From contig NC_045151.1 in assembly GCF_008831285.2 (NCBI RefSeq), positions 12,080,571 to 12,144,570 of the forward strand: a stretch of DNA of 64,000 bases, read 5' to 3'. Position 1 is the first letter of the stretch; the number at the start of each line of letters is the position of its first letter. The notes beneath the pieces were generated by a model, which was not told where the DNA came from, made no database searches, and worked only from the letters and a program-made list of their open reading frames with translations. Below, piece after piece: positions 9,621-19,583 of the stretch. A program made the translations under genes and the position numbers. This DNA is from Nymphaea colorata (lineage: Eukaryota > Streptophyta > Magnoliopsida > Nymphaeales > Nymphaeaceae).

Positions 9621-10019
9621 TTTCTTCTTTATGAAGAAAACTTATTAAGTACGTCGGTTTTACTTCTTTATGCCTTAAAGTAGAGGAAGAAGGAGTTTCT
9701 TTTATTTGTTCTTGTAAGTCTTGAATTTGTTCTTGAGTTTTCGTTATGAATTTTTCAATCTTTTCTTTATAGTTTTCCAGTCTGCTAATTCTTTTTTCTG
9801 AATCGCTTTCTTCTGTTTTTTCTTTGTGTCTTGTATTTTCTTGAATAGGTAAATCAACATTTGGTTCTAAAATGGTTAAGCAAAGTCTATGGATTTCTTT
9901 GTGACATTAATAACATTTCCACATGTTTTCCATACTTGGGAATCTTGAACATATGAAACGTTGTTTATTTAGATTTCCTTCCTTGAATTTCCATCGTGGT
10001 AACAATCTCATTCATTCAT
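9621..10019 (-). pseudogene. pararetrovirus zinc-finger and coiled-coil linker
   Basis: Starts at an ATGAATGA overlap with the coat-protein stop (10012-10019), followed at once by a TGA in this copy. The zinc-finger Cys/His residues can be followed across frames to about 9885. An acidic and then heptad-like segment follows (KRISRLENYKEKIEKF, then IQDLQEQIKET), a probable coiled coil that leads to the protease. This shows that in the ancestral virus the finger opened the protease-polymerase ORF. Confidence 0.55.
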
Positions 10020-10950
10020 TGTCGAAAGTATAGAGTTCTAAGAATTCATCTAAAACATCTGTTTGGAAATTTAGGGTTTTATTTTTAGTAAATTTATTTA
10101 TTTGTGGATAATCTTCTTCTTTAGCACTTATATCTTTTGTATTTTCTATATCTTCTATAGATATTATGGAATAAATTGATTTTGTATCACTAACATATTT
10201 GTCTACATTAATAAGTTTGTGGTTTGTGGTATTGACAAGAATGGCTTCTTTTGTGTAAGCATTTAGAAGTTTGGGACAACAACTTCCTAAATGAGTATTT
10301 TCTTGACAAACAATACAACTTAACCTGTTTTTATAATTTCTTCGTTTATCATATTTTCTGGCGTGTTTATCTTTATTTAGATAAGGAGCCTGATTCTTTG
10401 ATTTTCTTAAGAAATATTTTTTAGATCTTCTTAAATTTTTTTTCGTATCTTTTCTTCATCTTCGCCTTATAGGCTTCCTAGTTTCAGATGATGCTCCAAA
10501 ATTTTGAGGAGTATAAATATTTTTACAAAAGGAGTGGTCTCCCTTTAATTGTTTTTTATTTTTATTTCTGAACATTTCTTTTCTAGACATTTACATATAT
10601 GTCCTATTCTATAAGCAATATTTTGTGATATTTTAAGGGGTTGATTTATTTGGAGGTATTCAGGCCATCCTGAGAATTTTTGAAAAAGTCTTTCTCCTAT
10701 TCCATAGTCATTGGAATTTCTAGAAATAATGGTGTAATAATAATAAGCCCTTAAAAATTCTTTAATATGATTCCAACTTGTTAACCTCAGTTGTTCTAGT
10801 CTACTAACTGCTTCTTTTTGGGCTTCCTCCATTCCTGTGTTAGGACTGGTTCCTGCCAAGATCGTTTGTATTCTGAAAACAAAGTTGTAGGAGTTTACTC
10901 CTACAGAGATCTCATTTTCTAGTTGTTCTAGTCTTTCATTGATGTTGAGC
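10012..10950 (-). pseudogene. pararetrovirus coat protein
   Basis: The longest open part is 10859-10545 (104 codons): LRLTSWNHIKEFLRAYYYYT, then GIGERLFQKFSG, then a helix ending KCLEKKCSEIK. Compared with copy A it lacks a few codons after FSG. The basic arm, a CCHC knuckle at about 10275-10320, and an acidic tail follow, with a stop at 10012-10014. Several frameshifts are present. It corresponds to 4021-4972 of copy A. Confidence 0.7.
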
Positions 10951-11199
10951 TTCTAGCTATTTCTTATTCCTTAAAAGCTTTTGTACTATTCATACTCAGA
11001 AAACAATTTTCTATTCGGACTGACGGTGAAGCCATTGTAAAGTTTCATGCACAATTACACGAAACAGGAAAAAAGTCTTCATTGTTAAATTTTAGAGATA
11101 CTATGATAATATTTTTCTCAATGGCATGATAGGGTACCTATAATGCCGCCATTGCAGCATTTTGCTCCTGTATTTCTCCTATGCAGAGGTATGATTTTA
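10951..11199 (-). pseudogene. pararetrovirus movement protein, second half (split by copia-1)
   Basis: This is the reverse-strand equivalent of about 3760-4000 in copy A, starting at the codons for the IIPLHRRNTGA-like turn. The first half lies at 16615-16777. The break coincides with the copia-1 target duplication. Confidence 0.6.
11195..11199. repeat. target-site duplication of copia-1 (left)
   Basis: TTTTA directly before the 5' LTR, identical to 16615-16619 directly after the 3' LTR. Confidence 0.85.
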
Positions 11200-11433
11200 T
11201 GTTGAGGAAACGTGCTTCTTTGGTATTTAAAGTTTTATGTATGTTGGGATTTAACATTAGGTAGCTTTCTGAATTTTAAGATTTTGTTGGACTCTTTATG
11301 TAAAAGGTTAAACATAACCTTAATCATTATTTAGTCTAATGAAAGAGGAGCAGCTGTATGTTGACTGCAACCTATTCTCTCCTCCTTCCTTACGTTCTTC
11401 TCTTCTCCCTCTTCTCTACTTCTCTACACAACA
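11200..11433 (+). repeat. copia-1 5' LTR
   Basis: Starts TGTTGAGGAAACGTGCTTCT, ends TCTACACAACA. A C/T-rich stretch near the 3' end is typical of the transcribed R region. Confidence 0.9.
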
Positions 11434-11446
11434 TGGTATCAAAGCA
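11434..11446 (+). promoter_or_regulatory. copia-1 primer-binding site
   Basis: TGGTATCAAAGCA immediately after the LTR, complementary to initiator tRNA-Met (usual form TGGTATCAGAGC) with one mismatch. Confidence 0.85.
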
Positions 11447-11664
11447 TCGAACCTAGTTCCATGCCATCTAGGGTTTCACGCAGCTTCCCTTCTTTTTTTT
11501 TTCTCATCCCCTCATTCACGACAAGGTTGGACATCTAAAGTTGCTGCTGCCTGCAAAAAGATACGGTAGGACTGTTTGGTGGAAAGGGGTTAATCACATT
11601 TAACATGTAAAAACGTGATTAACACCCTTATGTTGCTGTCGAAGTCGTGAAGTTGCTGAAAAAC

Positions 11665-11812
11665 AAAATCTGATGTCGTCGTTCAGATCTACATGTTGCG
11701 GTGGGTGTATCAGATCTGATTCTATTGCTAAAAAAAATAAAATCTGATGTCGTCGTTCAGATCTACATGTTGCGGTGGGTGTATCAGATCTGATTCTATT
11801 GCTGAAAAAAAT
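11665..11812 (+). repeat. 74-bp tandem duplication in copia-1 leader
   Basis: Two nearly identical units starting AAAATCTGATGTCGTCGTTC at 11665 and 11739. They lie in the untranslated leader between primer site and gag. Confidence 0.9.
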
Positions 11813-12198
11813 AAAATATGATGTTTGCTGTGGTGAATAAGTTCATATCAAAGAAATGATGATCTACTTAGTTGTGTGCTGCCGTTGAAGAAGTTCAGAC
11901 CTGGTGGACTGATCTGCTTGGTCATGTTATGCCTGGTGGATCATCAAAGTCAAAACATTGTTGAAGTTGAGCGACGCGGACAGGTTGGTATTGAAGTTTG
12001 CTGTCAAAACTGTGCACGTTAGCTGCCAGCTATTCGCATCTGGAAATTTGTGTAGTACTGCTTTAGCAGTGGGTCTGTCGTGGGGCTGTAGAAATAACTA
12101 TTGCAAAGATATTTTTCCCTGTTGGTGACTGGCTTGATTTCTTATTTGTTAATATTCAGTTTACTGAGATTCATATTTTCTTATTTTGAGATTGTATC

Positions 12199-13289
12199 AT
12201 GGCTGCCAACAGATCTATACAACTTGATAGAACTGAATCTGGAAATCAATAGAGGCAGGTGTTGAATACAAAGCTTTCTCAAATCCATTCTCGTTTGGAT
12301 CTACTATCAAACTTGATGGAGCCAACTATGATGTATGGGCTAGAACCTTCATGTTGTCAGTCGTTGGACATGGAAAAAAATATATATTGGAAGAAGACAA
12401 ACCAGTTGAAAAGACTGATAAATACGCACGGTGGGAGGAAGAAAACATCATTATTAGTACTTGGCTTATGAATAGCACTTAGCCCCACATTGCAGCAGGG
12501 CTTTGTTATTATAATACAACCAAAGATATGTAGAATTCTTTTCGGTAGACGTACTCTCAAGATAAAAACATCAGCAAAATTTTACAGGTTCAGCAAGAAT
12601 TGTTACAAATGCAGCAAGGTGACATGGATTTGACAGAATATTTTACAAAGTTGAAGTTTACTTATGAAAAGATGAATTCCTTAAAACCACCCTGTAAGCA
12701 TTGTCTCAAATCTCACATGGAGCAAATGCTTGTGGTTAAATTTCTTGCTGGACTATCTTCTGATTATTTTGCATCCAAGGCTCGAATGCATACAAGTTTA
12801 GATTTTCCTGATCTTGATGAGGCCTTCAATAGACTAAACAGATTGGCTGTTACTCTTCCTTCATCCTCGAACCACTCACAGCCTTCTGCCCTTGCTTCAT
12901 TTGGAGGAGGAAGAAGTGGTCTATACTCTTCCCGTGGTAGAGGAAGAGGCCGAGGTCCTGGAGGACGTGGAAGACTTCAGTGCACATATTGTGGTCGACT
13001 TAGTCACTTAGAGGATAGGTGCTGGAACAAAGTGGGTAAACCTAACTCATCCACTTCTTTGACTGTGACATCTTCATCTAGTTCTACTCCAAATCCACAG
13101 TCTATCAGTATAACTCATAAGCCGAATCCCACTGCTGCTTCAGTAGATGCTACATCTTTTAACTTAAGTCCAGCTGAAATTGAATTAATTATGGAGCATA
13201 GATCAAATGCTACTCCTTCTACCTCATCGACATCTACAGCTATCACAAGTTTAGTGTACTCTGTAGGTAAAACTACTTCTAAAGGTTGT
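12199..13289 (+). pseudogene. copia-1 gag
   Basis: Probable start ATG at 12199. The N-terminal part (KLDGANYDVWARTFMLSVVG) is read after a shift, and stops follow near 12480. From 12600 the frame is open for 230 codons: a UBN2-type gag region ending in a Gly/Arg-rich stretch and the knuckle CTYCGRLSHLEDRC, spacing CX2CX4HX4C. Gag forms the particle and packages RNA. The frame stops at the TAG just before the protease, probably a mutated Trp codon (TGG to TAG). Confidence 0.8.
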
Positions 13290-14500
13290 TAGATAATTGA
13301 TTCTGGAGCCTCTAAACACTTTTGTGGAGATACTAGTATTTCAAACCTGTAGAAATTTGATTCACCCCAACATGTTCGATTGGCAGATGGAAGACTATCG
13401 CCAGTAAAAGGACATGGAGATGTTTATCTTTCTCCATCTTTGCATGTTCATGATGTGCTATATACTCCTGAATTCCCGAAGAATTTGTTATCTGTAAGCA
13501 AACTAACTAAAGAGATGAATTGCAGAGTTATTTTTGACTCGGGTACTTGTGTATTTCAGGATCTATCGACTGGGAGGAAGATTGGTGGAGGCCATGAGAT
13601 AGATGGAATATACATCTTGGATACATCCAATAAGGAGGCATCATTCTTAGTTGATTCTTCTTCAAGTGCCTTCCGGTGGCATCTCAGATTGAGTCATCCA
13701 TCATTTCCTAAACTTCGGCTGCTATGTCCTCAGATTTCTTTCACGACATCTATTGAGTGTGAAGCTTGTCAACTGGGCAAGCATAGTCGTTCTTCCTTTC
13801 CATCGAGTCAAAGTCAGTCTAGTCAAAGTCTATTTGATTTAGTTCATGTTGATGTTTGGGGGCCTAGTCAGGTTCCAAGTTGGTTGTCATCTCGTTATTA
13901 TCTTTCCATTGTTGATGATTTTTCTCATGTCACTTGGGTGTTTTTGATGAAAGACAGAACTGAAGTTCCTTGTATCTTGAAATCTTTCATATTGGAAATA
14001 AAGACTCAATTTAATTCTTGTGTCAAGGTTGTTCGCACTGACAATCCTCTCGAGTTCAAATCTTCTCATTTACTTGAATTCTATAAATCCCATGGTATTG
14101 TGCTACATTTTACCTGCCCTCACACATCTCAACAAAATGGTGTAGTTGAAAGAAAACATCGCCATTTGTTGGATGTAGCCCATACAATCATGATTCATTC
14201 TCATATGCCTTCCAAATTTTGGGGTGATGTAATTTTGAGCGCATGTTACCTAATAAATAGAATGTCATCATCTTCCATAGACAACAAAATTCTAATATAA
14301 ATTCTCTACCCAAATAGAGCTTTATTTTCTTTACCCCACATATATTTGGGTGCACATGTTTTGTACATAAACTTGGTCCCAATCGAGATAAACTAGCTGC
14401 TCAAGCAAGTAAATATGTGTTTGTTGGATGCTCTAAAAATCAAAAGGGGTATCGATGTCTAGATCCTATATCTAATTGAGAGTTTGTAAGTGTCGAGATA
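13290..14500 (+). pseudogene. copia-1 protease and integrase
   Basis: Protease motif IIDSGASKHFCG at 13293-13328 (D-S-G at 13299-13307), then a TAG at 13350. From 13380 a 306-codon open frame carries the LLSVSKLT stretch, the integrase HHCC finger (HLRLSH and CEACQLGKHS) and the catalytic DDE core: HVDVWGP, RTDNPLEF, and QQNGVVERKHRHLLD. In the second motif the usual GxEF is NPLEF. Open reading ends at a TAA at 14298, and the integrase tail continues with stops. Confidence 0.8.
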
Positions 14501-14659
14501 CCCTTTTCTGTTCCTCTTCCAATTCCTTCAATTCCACTTGAGCCCATTCCCTTATCATCATCACCCACATGTTCCATTCCATGGTTTAAAGATCCTCCTG
14601 TCACATATTCAAGAAGGAATCCATCATCTAATTGATACCCTGCACCATCTTGCTATCGG

Positions 14660-15793
14660 GAGGTAAGTAGTTTTGAATTACATGACATGCCTGAGTGTTC
14701 CCTTGATGCTCTTGTTTCTGATGAACTACCTATTGCACTGCGTAAAGAGATTAGACAATGCACAATTCATCCTCTTTTTAAGTTTGTTAGTACAGCTTAT
14801 GTGGGAGATCACATGTGCAAATTTATTGATGCCTTGTCAGCTACATCTATTCCTATTTCACATGAACAAGTTATGTTGGACTCTAAGTGGTACCAGGCTA
14901 TGAAGGAGGAAATGGATTCTCTAATATCTCATCACACTTGGGATCTCATTGAACCTCCTTCTGGGGCAGATATTGTTGGCTCGAAATGGGTTTTCACTAT
15001 CAAGTACAACTCAAATGGTATAGTTGAGCGCTACAAGGCACGGTTGGTAGCAAAAGGGTACACACAGACATATGGTGTTGATTTCTTTGAAACTTTCTCT
15101 CATGTGGCACGTTTAGGCACTATACGCCTCATTATATCTGTTGCAGTTCATTATGGTTGGAACATGTACCAACTCGATGTTAAAAATACTTTTCTGTATG
15201 GGGACTTAACTGAAGTGGTTTATATGCAGCAACCACCCGGCTTTGAGAAATAGGGGGAGTGTACCAAGGTTTGTTTGTTAAAGAAGGCTATATATGGTTT
15301 GAAACAGAGTCCTAGAGCATGGTTTCAGAAGTTGTGTGACGTTGTGTCTAAGTTTGAGTTTCAAAGATCGCCTTTAGGTCATTCATTGTTCATAAAAAGG
15401 AGTTCAGGAGGTATAGTTGTTATGGTGATATATGTGGATGATATTATTTTAACTGGTGACAATGAACAAGAAATACAAGACACAAAGAAGTATCTACAAC
15501 AACATTTTGTTACTAAAGATCTTGGCTCTCTACGCTATTTCTTGGGGATAGAAGTGGCAAGAAGTAAAGAAGGTCTAGTCCTTTCTCAAAGAAAATATGT
15601 TCTTGATTTGCTACATGAAACATGTATGACTGAAACTAAACCAACATCTATTCCTATGAACTCTCGCACTCATTTATATGATGACAAATCTGAACCTGTT
15701 GATTGCAAATCATATTGGTCTCTCATTGGAAAGCTACTATATGGAACAATTACTAGACCTGATATATCCTTTGCTGTGGGAAAACTAAGCTAA
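14660..15793 (+). pseudogene. copia-1 reverse transcriptase
   Basis: Open 14687-15253, with [54 protein letters not shown] and QLDVKNTFLYGDL. This is the copia RT opening with the first catalytic Asp in QLDVKN. A TAG at 15251 interrupts; the frame then continues 15275-15793 with KKAIYGLKQSPRAWF and the active-site box YVDDIILTGDN. Both halves keep the catalytic residues. Confidence 0.85.
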
Positions 15794-16327
15794 TTTATGG
15801 ATAAGCCAAGAAAAGCCCATTGGGATGCAACTATGTTATTATTGAAATTTCTAAAAGGCTCCCCTGGAAAGGGTTTATTATTTAGAAGAAGCACCTCACT
15901 TCAGATAGAAGCTTATTTTGATGCAAATTATGCAGGCTCAATTGATGATAGAAAGTCCACTATGGGATTCTGTATCTTTGTTGGTGACAACTTAGTCTCT
16001 TGGAGAAGTAAAAAACAAGTTGTTGTTGCTCGATTGAGTGCAGAGTCAGAATATCGAGCCATGGCTCAAACAACCACTGAAATCACGTAGGTGAGAGGCG
16101 TGCTAGAAGGCCTTAGAATTCAGGTAGAACTGCCTATAAAAATGCAATGTGATAATAAAGCGGCAACTTATATAGCAAATAATCTGGTCTTTCACGAACG
16201 GATCAAGCATATTGAAGTTGATTGTCATTACATTAGAGACTTGGTCCAAGCAGGGATTATTTCTACTGAGTATGTTGCTTCCAAAGGCCAACCTGCAGAT
16301 ATATTTACCAAAGCTCTTTCGACATGA
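15794..16327 (+). pseudogene. copia-1 RNase H
   Basis: Continues from RT after a TAA at 15791. Motifs: EAYFDANYAGSIDDRKSTMG (the usual SDADWAG is changed to FDANYAG), SWRSKKQVVVARLSAESEYR with the catalytic Glu, and CDNKAATYIANN with the Asp. A TAG at 16088 replaces the usual Trp. Ends PADIFTKALST, then TGA. Confidence 0.85.
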
Positions 16328-16370
16328 GTGTTGTAGCAAGCTGAGCATGATAGACATCTATGCTCTAGCT

Positions 16371-16380
16371 TGAGGGGGAG
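16371..16380 (+). promoter_or_regulatory. copia-1 polypurine tract
   Basis: TGAGGGGGAG directly before the 3' LTR; primes plus-strand synthesis in this family. Confidence 0.9.
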
Positions 16381-16614
16381 TGTTGAGGAAACGTGCTGCT
16401 TTAGTATTTAAAGTTTTATGTATGTTGGGATTTAATATTAGGTAGCTTTCTGAATTTTAAAATTTTGTTGGACTCTTTATGTAAAGGGTTAAACATAATC
16501 CTAATCAGTATTTAGTCTAATGAAAGAGGAGCAGCCATAAGTTGACTGCGACCTATTCTCTCCACCTTCCTCACGTTCTTCTCTTCTCCCTCTTCTCTAC
16601 TTCTCTACGCAACA
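16381..16614 (+). repeat. copia-1 3' LTR
   Basis: Same length as the 5' LTR. Differences are scattered, with three clustered around GCAGCCATAAGTT versus GCAGCTGTATGTT. Confidence 0.9.
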
Positions 16615-16619
16615 TTTTA
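16615..16619. repeat. target-site duplication of copia-1 (right)
   Basis: TTTTA, matching 11195-11199. Pararetrovirus sequence resumes immediately after. Confidence 0.85.
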
Positions 16620-16777
16620 CAACAATTAAACCTATGTGGATCGGACTGTATCCACCAGTTTTAAGTGTTTTGATACCTTCTGCACTCAGCAAAGGTATAG
16701 CTTCTATTTGATTTTCTAGAACAAACACTGCAAATTCTCGATTTTAAGTATATCTGTCTTGTAATCTTCTCCACTCA
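16615..16777 (-). pseudogene. pararetrovirus movement protein, first half
   Basis: Reverse-strand match of 3600-3760, including the codons for the SAEGIKTLK core. It is cut at the copia-1 insertion and continues at 11199. Confidence 0.6.
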
Positions 16778-17107
16778 TTATGGTGGTAGAGGGTTTCGTG
16801 GTTTTAAGACTTGACGAAGTCCTCTTTCTTGCTGATCTTCTGGAATTTCAACTAGTTCTTCTAGTTGAAAGTTATGATTACTTGACGAGGCTCTGTCTCG
16901 TCTCCTTATGAAAGTTTCAGCTAAGAAAGATATAGGTAAATCAACATTTGGTTCTAAAACAGTTAAGCAAAGTCTATGGATTTCTTTGTGACATAAATAA
17001 CATTTCCACCTGTTTTCCATACTTGGGAATCTTGAACATATGAAACATTGTTTATTTAGATTTCCTTCCTTGAATTTCCAGTCGTGGTAACAATCTGGTT
17101 CATTCAT
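16778..17107 (-). CDS. pararetrovirus zinc-finger ORF fused to movement leader (twin of 3270-3599)
   Basis: Open for 109 codons, the same length as its twin in copy A, with only a few amino-acid differences. CX2CX11CX2CX4HX2C is fully kept. After NVDLPI it switches to SFLAETFIRRRDRASSSN, the movement-side sequence. That both copies remain open while neighbouring segments are broken may reflect chance, short length or a recent duplication; I have no evidence that it is expressed. Confidence 0.65.
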   Translation of the reverse strand: MNEPDCYHDWKFKEGNLNKQCFICSRFPSMENRWKCYLCHKEIHRLCLTVLEPNVDLPISFLAETFIRRRDRASSSNHNFQLEELVEIPEDQQERGLRQVLKPRNPLPP

Positions 17108-17590
17108 TGTTAGAAGTATAGAGTTCTAAGAATTCATCTAAAACATCTGTTTGGAAATTTAGTGTTTTATTTGTAGTAAATTATTTATTAGTGGATAATC
17201 TTCTTCTTCAGAACTTATATCTTTTGTATTTTCTATATCTTCTACGGATATTATGGAATAAATTGATTTTGTATCACTAACATATTCGTCTACATTAATA
17301 AGCTCTTGGTTTGTGGTGTTGACAAGAATGGCTTCTTTTGTGTAAGCATTTAGAAGTTTGGGACAACAGCTTCCTAAATGAGTATTTTCTTGACAAACAA
17401 TACAACTTAACTTGTTTTTGTAATTTCTTTGTTTATCATATTTTCTGACATGTTTATCTTTATTTAGACAAGGAGCTTTATTCTTTGATTTTCTTAAGAA
17501 ATATTTTTTAGATCTTCTAAAATTTTCTTCCGCATCTTTTCTTCATCTTTGCTTTATAGGCTTCCTAGTTACAGATGATGCTCCAAAATT
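17100..17590 (-). pseudogene. pararetrovirus coat protein C-terminus
   Basis: Basic arm, knuckle CIVCQENTHLGSCC (about 17370-17410) and acidic tail, ending with the ATGAATGA overlap at 17100-17107. A TAA breaks the tail near 17168. The upstream neighbour is RNase H, as in copy A. Confidence 0.7.
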
Positions 17591-18430
17591 TTGAGGTGTA
17601 ACTTGAGGTCTTTAAAACAAATCACATTAGACCAAGAACTCTATTATGATATAGAAAATAATATTAGGGTAAGAACCCTAAACCAAGAAAATGAAATTGA
17701 TATACTGCAGCACATGATCCCCAACTTTGGCCCTAAATCATAGAACAATGGGGTGCCATCATAATAAAAGTGGATATACAAATATATTTTCTTTGGCAGT
17801 CCTGTTATTTAGTGCTTATTGACAATAAAACACAATGGCTTCTTTACATGTCAATAGTTTCTATGGGATTTTGTGTAAATTCCACAAACTTGGCACCCCA
17901 TAATAGTGGAAGCAATGAAACACAAACTGAGAGGAACTCAGACTCTTCACCAAAAAATTATTAATACCAAACCTTCATCGCAAATAATCTTTACCTATCA
18001 AAGGAAATATACCTTTTGGCCATATATAGTATACATATGTACTTGAATGTTCTTGGTGTTTTAATTTTACTACTGTAAGGAACCGAAAGATACTGTGTTT
18101 ATAGTAGATGAATTTATCCTCTAGACTAGAACAACTTGGGAATGAATCAGGAATCTGTGTTCCATACAATCAGCATAGCTTGTTAGTGTAAGGGGTTTGA
18201 ATTTACTAACTAAATTTTTGATGTTTTTAATCTGTTCTATATCTTTTTGGTTGAAGAATATTACCCCATTGGGTCATAACTTAGCATACAAGCCAGCAAC
18301 TAGATGGTGTAGTTGCGGGATATAGGGTCTGGCATAGTTGAGAATGCCTAGGAACTGTTCAAGTATCTTTTTGTCTTCTAATTTATCTGAAATTCTGGAA
18401 TTGATACCAATTTGGTCATGTACGTATTAA
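17591..18430 (-). pseudogene. pararetrovirus RT connection and RNase H remnant
   Basis: Minus-strand reading gives the FLGILNYA-like connection near 18340 with a damaged frame, and RNase H-like pieces, for example CKEAIVFYCQ then ALNNRTAKENIF near 17800. It has the single, unduplicated form of the 97-bp unit that is doubled in copy A. Confidence 0.55.
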
Positions 18431-19502
18431 TACAAATAACTTTTGTATCGGGAAAAGTGGTTCTTTAGGAAAGCTTCTTTCTGTACCAGCAAGGTAAAAA
18501 TAGTGAAAAGAGTTCCTCACTACGAAGATATAGAAAATAATTGTTTAAGTTCATGGAAAAATAATATGTAACAATGGGGTTTGGAGTAACTTCATTGAAG
18601 GGTTAACAGTAAATACAAGATAAAAGAAAGTACGGAGTCTAATATGCAGATTCGTATAACAATAATACATGAGTACCTAACATGTACTGCATGTTACTAC
18701 GTGTTTAGAAGGAAAGGTGATTATTTTTATAATAGACAGATACAGTATGCTGTGTTTCCTGAGAAGTATTCATTATGCTGATGAAATAAAAAAAAGCAAG
18801 CAGTTCTAGAAGTTGACTAGTACTTGAAAGTCTGTACAAAATGTGCTATGGCTCATCTTGGTTTGTCAATGGGTACCTTGTTATTTCTTGTACCAAGTTC
18901 ATGCATTTCACGAAAGGTTCTTCTGTTTCAGTTGGGAATGCCTTCTGAAACATCTTTGGTTCTGTTCCTTTACAGGTTGGTGCATTCCTGGCTGTCTTTC
19001 TTACATTGAGTCCAACTCTTTGTTCCTACACCTTTTTTACTAGCGGCGTTTTGGTTCTGCACTTTTGTTCTTTTTTGTTGTCAACAATGTTGAGGCTCAC
19101 ATTTAAATGGCTATGCATTATATCTTCTAAGCTTGTCATAAAATTTCACAGCACTGATGAAACTTTGGATATTCTTGGCAAGTCAGTGCGTGGCTGTGCT
19201 TTCAACACGTCTACCAGCATATCCAATAACATAAGAAAATTTTCGTTCTAAGTTTCGCTGCATGCCTGCAAGTCTTTGTGAAAAACAAAATGGCAAACAA
19301 ATACATGTGCCTACACAAGCTGCAGGGATGTCAATGTTGTTTTCCTTTTATACTGGAATTTTATGCATGCCTCATCTGTGCTTTTTAGTAGTGCGCCATG
19401 CTGACTTCATTTGGCAGTTGGCAGTGTATCATATATGACCGTTTATCCATCTTGCAGACTTACTGTCTATGCCACTTAAGCATATGTGGTTTCTCTTTTC
19501 AG
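18431..19502. other. no gene recognised
   Basis: Moderately AT-rich, intron-like sequence with T-rich tracts on the plus strand. Short open frames here have no recognisable domain. It may be intronic sequence of the gene pieces that follow. Confidence 0.4.
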
Positions 19503-19583
19503 GCAGCATCAGGTCATTATTCTATTGGGCTCAAGCTTCTAAATCAGCTTGTGGCAGAAATAAAATCAGCCAAGTCCTCATAA
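19503..19583 (+). pseudogene. exportin-7-like exon fragment (tentative)
   Basis: After a clear acceptor (TTTCTCTTTTCAG) the frame reads AASGHYSIGLKLLNQLVAEI. This resembles the segment GLKxLNQLVxEMN of plant exportin-7 (RanBP16-type) karyopherins, which carry cargo between nucleus and cytoplasm. The match ends after about 21 residues and a TAA follows at 19581. No neighbouring exportin exon was recognised. It could be a fragment of a dead or captured gene, or a chance resemblance. Confidence 0.35.

Larger units (their letters stand above)
9140..11199 (-). mobile_element. endogenous pararetrovirus copy B, distal part (movement, coat, zinc finger, protease)
   Basis: Read on the minus strand from 11199 down: movement-protein remainder, coat protein, zinc finger, coiled linker, protease. 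This is the expected family order. It ends at 9140 just after the protease, and the polymerase is missing here. Its other part is 16615-18430, beyond the copia-1 insertion. The two parts together repeat copy A in inverted orientation and extend further on the protease side. Confidence 0.75.
11200..16614 (+). mobile_element. copia-1: full-length Ty1/copia retrotransposon, coding region broken
   Basis: Two 234-bp LTRs of identical length (TGTTGAGG to CAACA), a tRNA-Met primer site, gag, protease, integrase, RT and RNase H in the copia order (integrase before RT), a polypurine tract, and a 5-bp target duplication. By hand I count about 15 differences between the LTRs (roughly 6%), which indicates an old insertion. 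At least six stops or shifts interrupt the polyprotein, so it is not autonomous. It lies inside the movement-protein region of pararetrovirus copy B. Confidence 0.9.
16615..18430 (-). mobile_element. endogenous pararetrovirus copy B, proximal part (RT/RNase H, coat C-terminus, zinc finger, movement)
   Basis: Minus-strand counterpart of 1845-about 3760 in copy A, with the same two abnormal junctions (RNase H to coat C-terminus near 17590; zinc finger to movement leader near 16940) and the same outer limit (TTAATACGTACATGACC at 18430). The flanking sequence beyond that limit differs between the copies. Confidence 0.75.
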
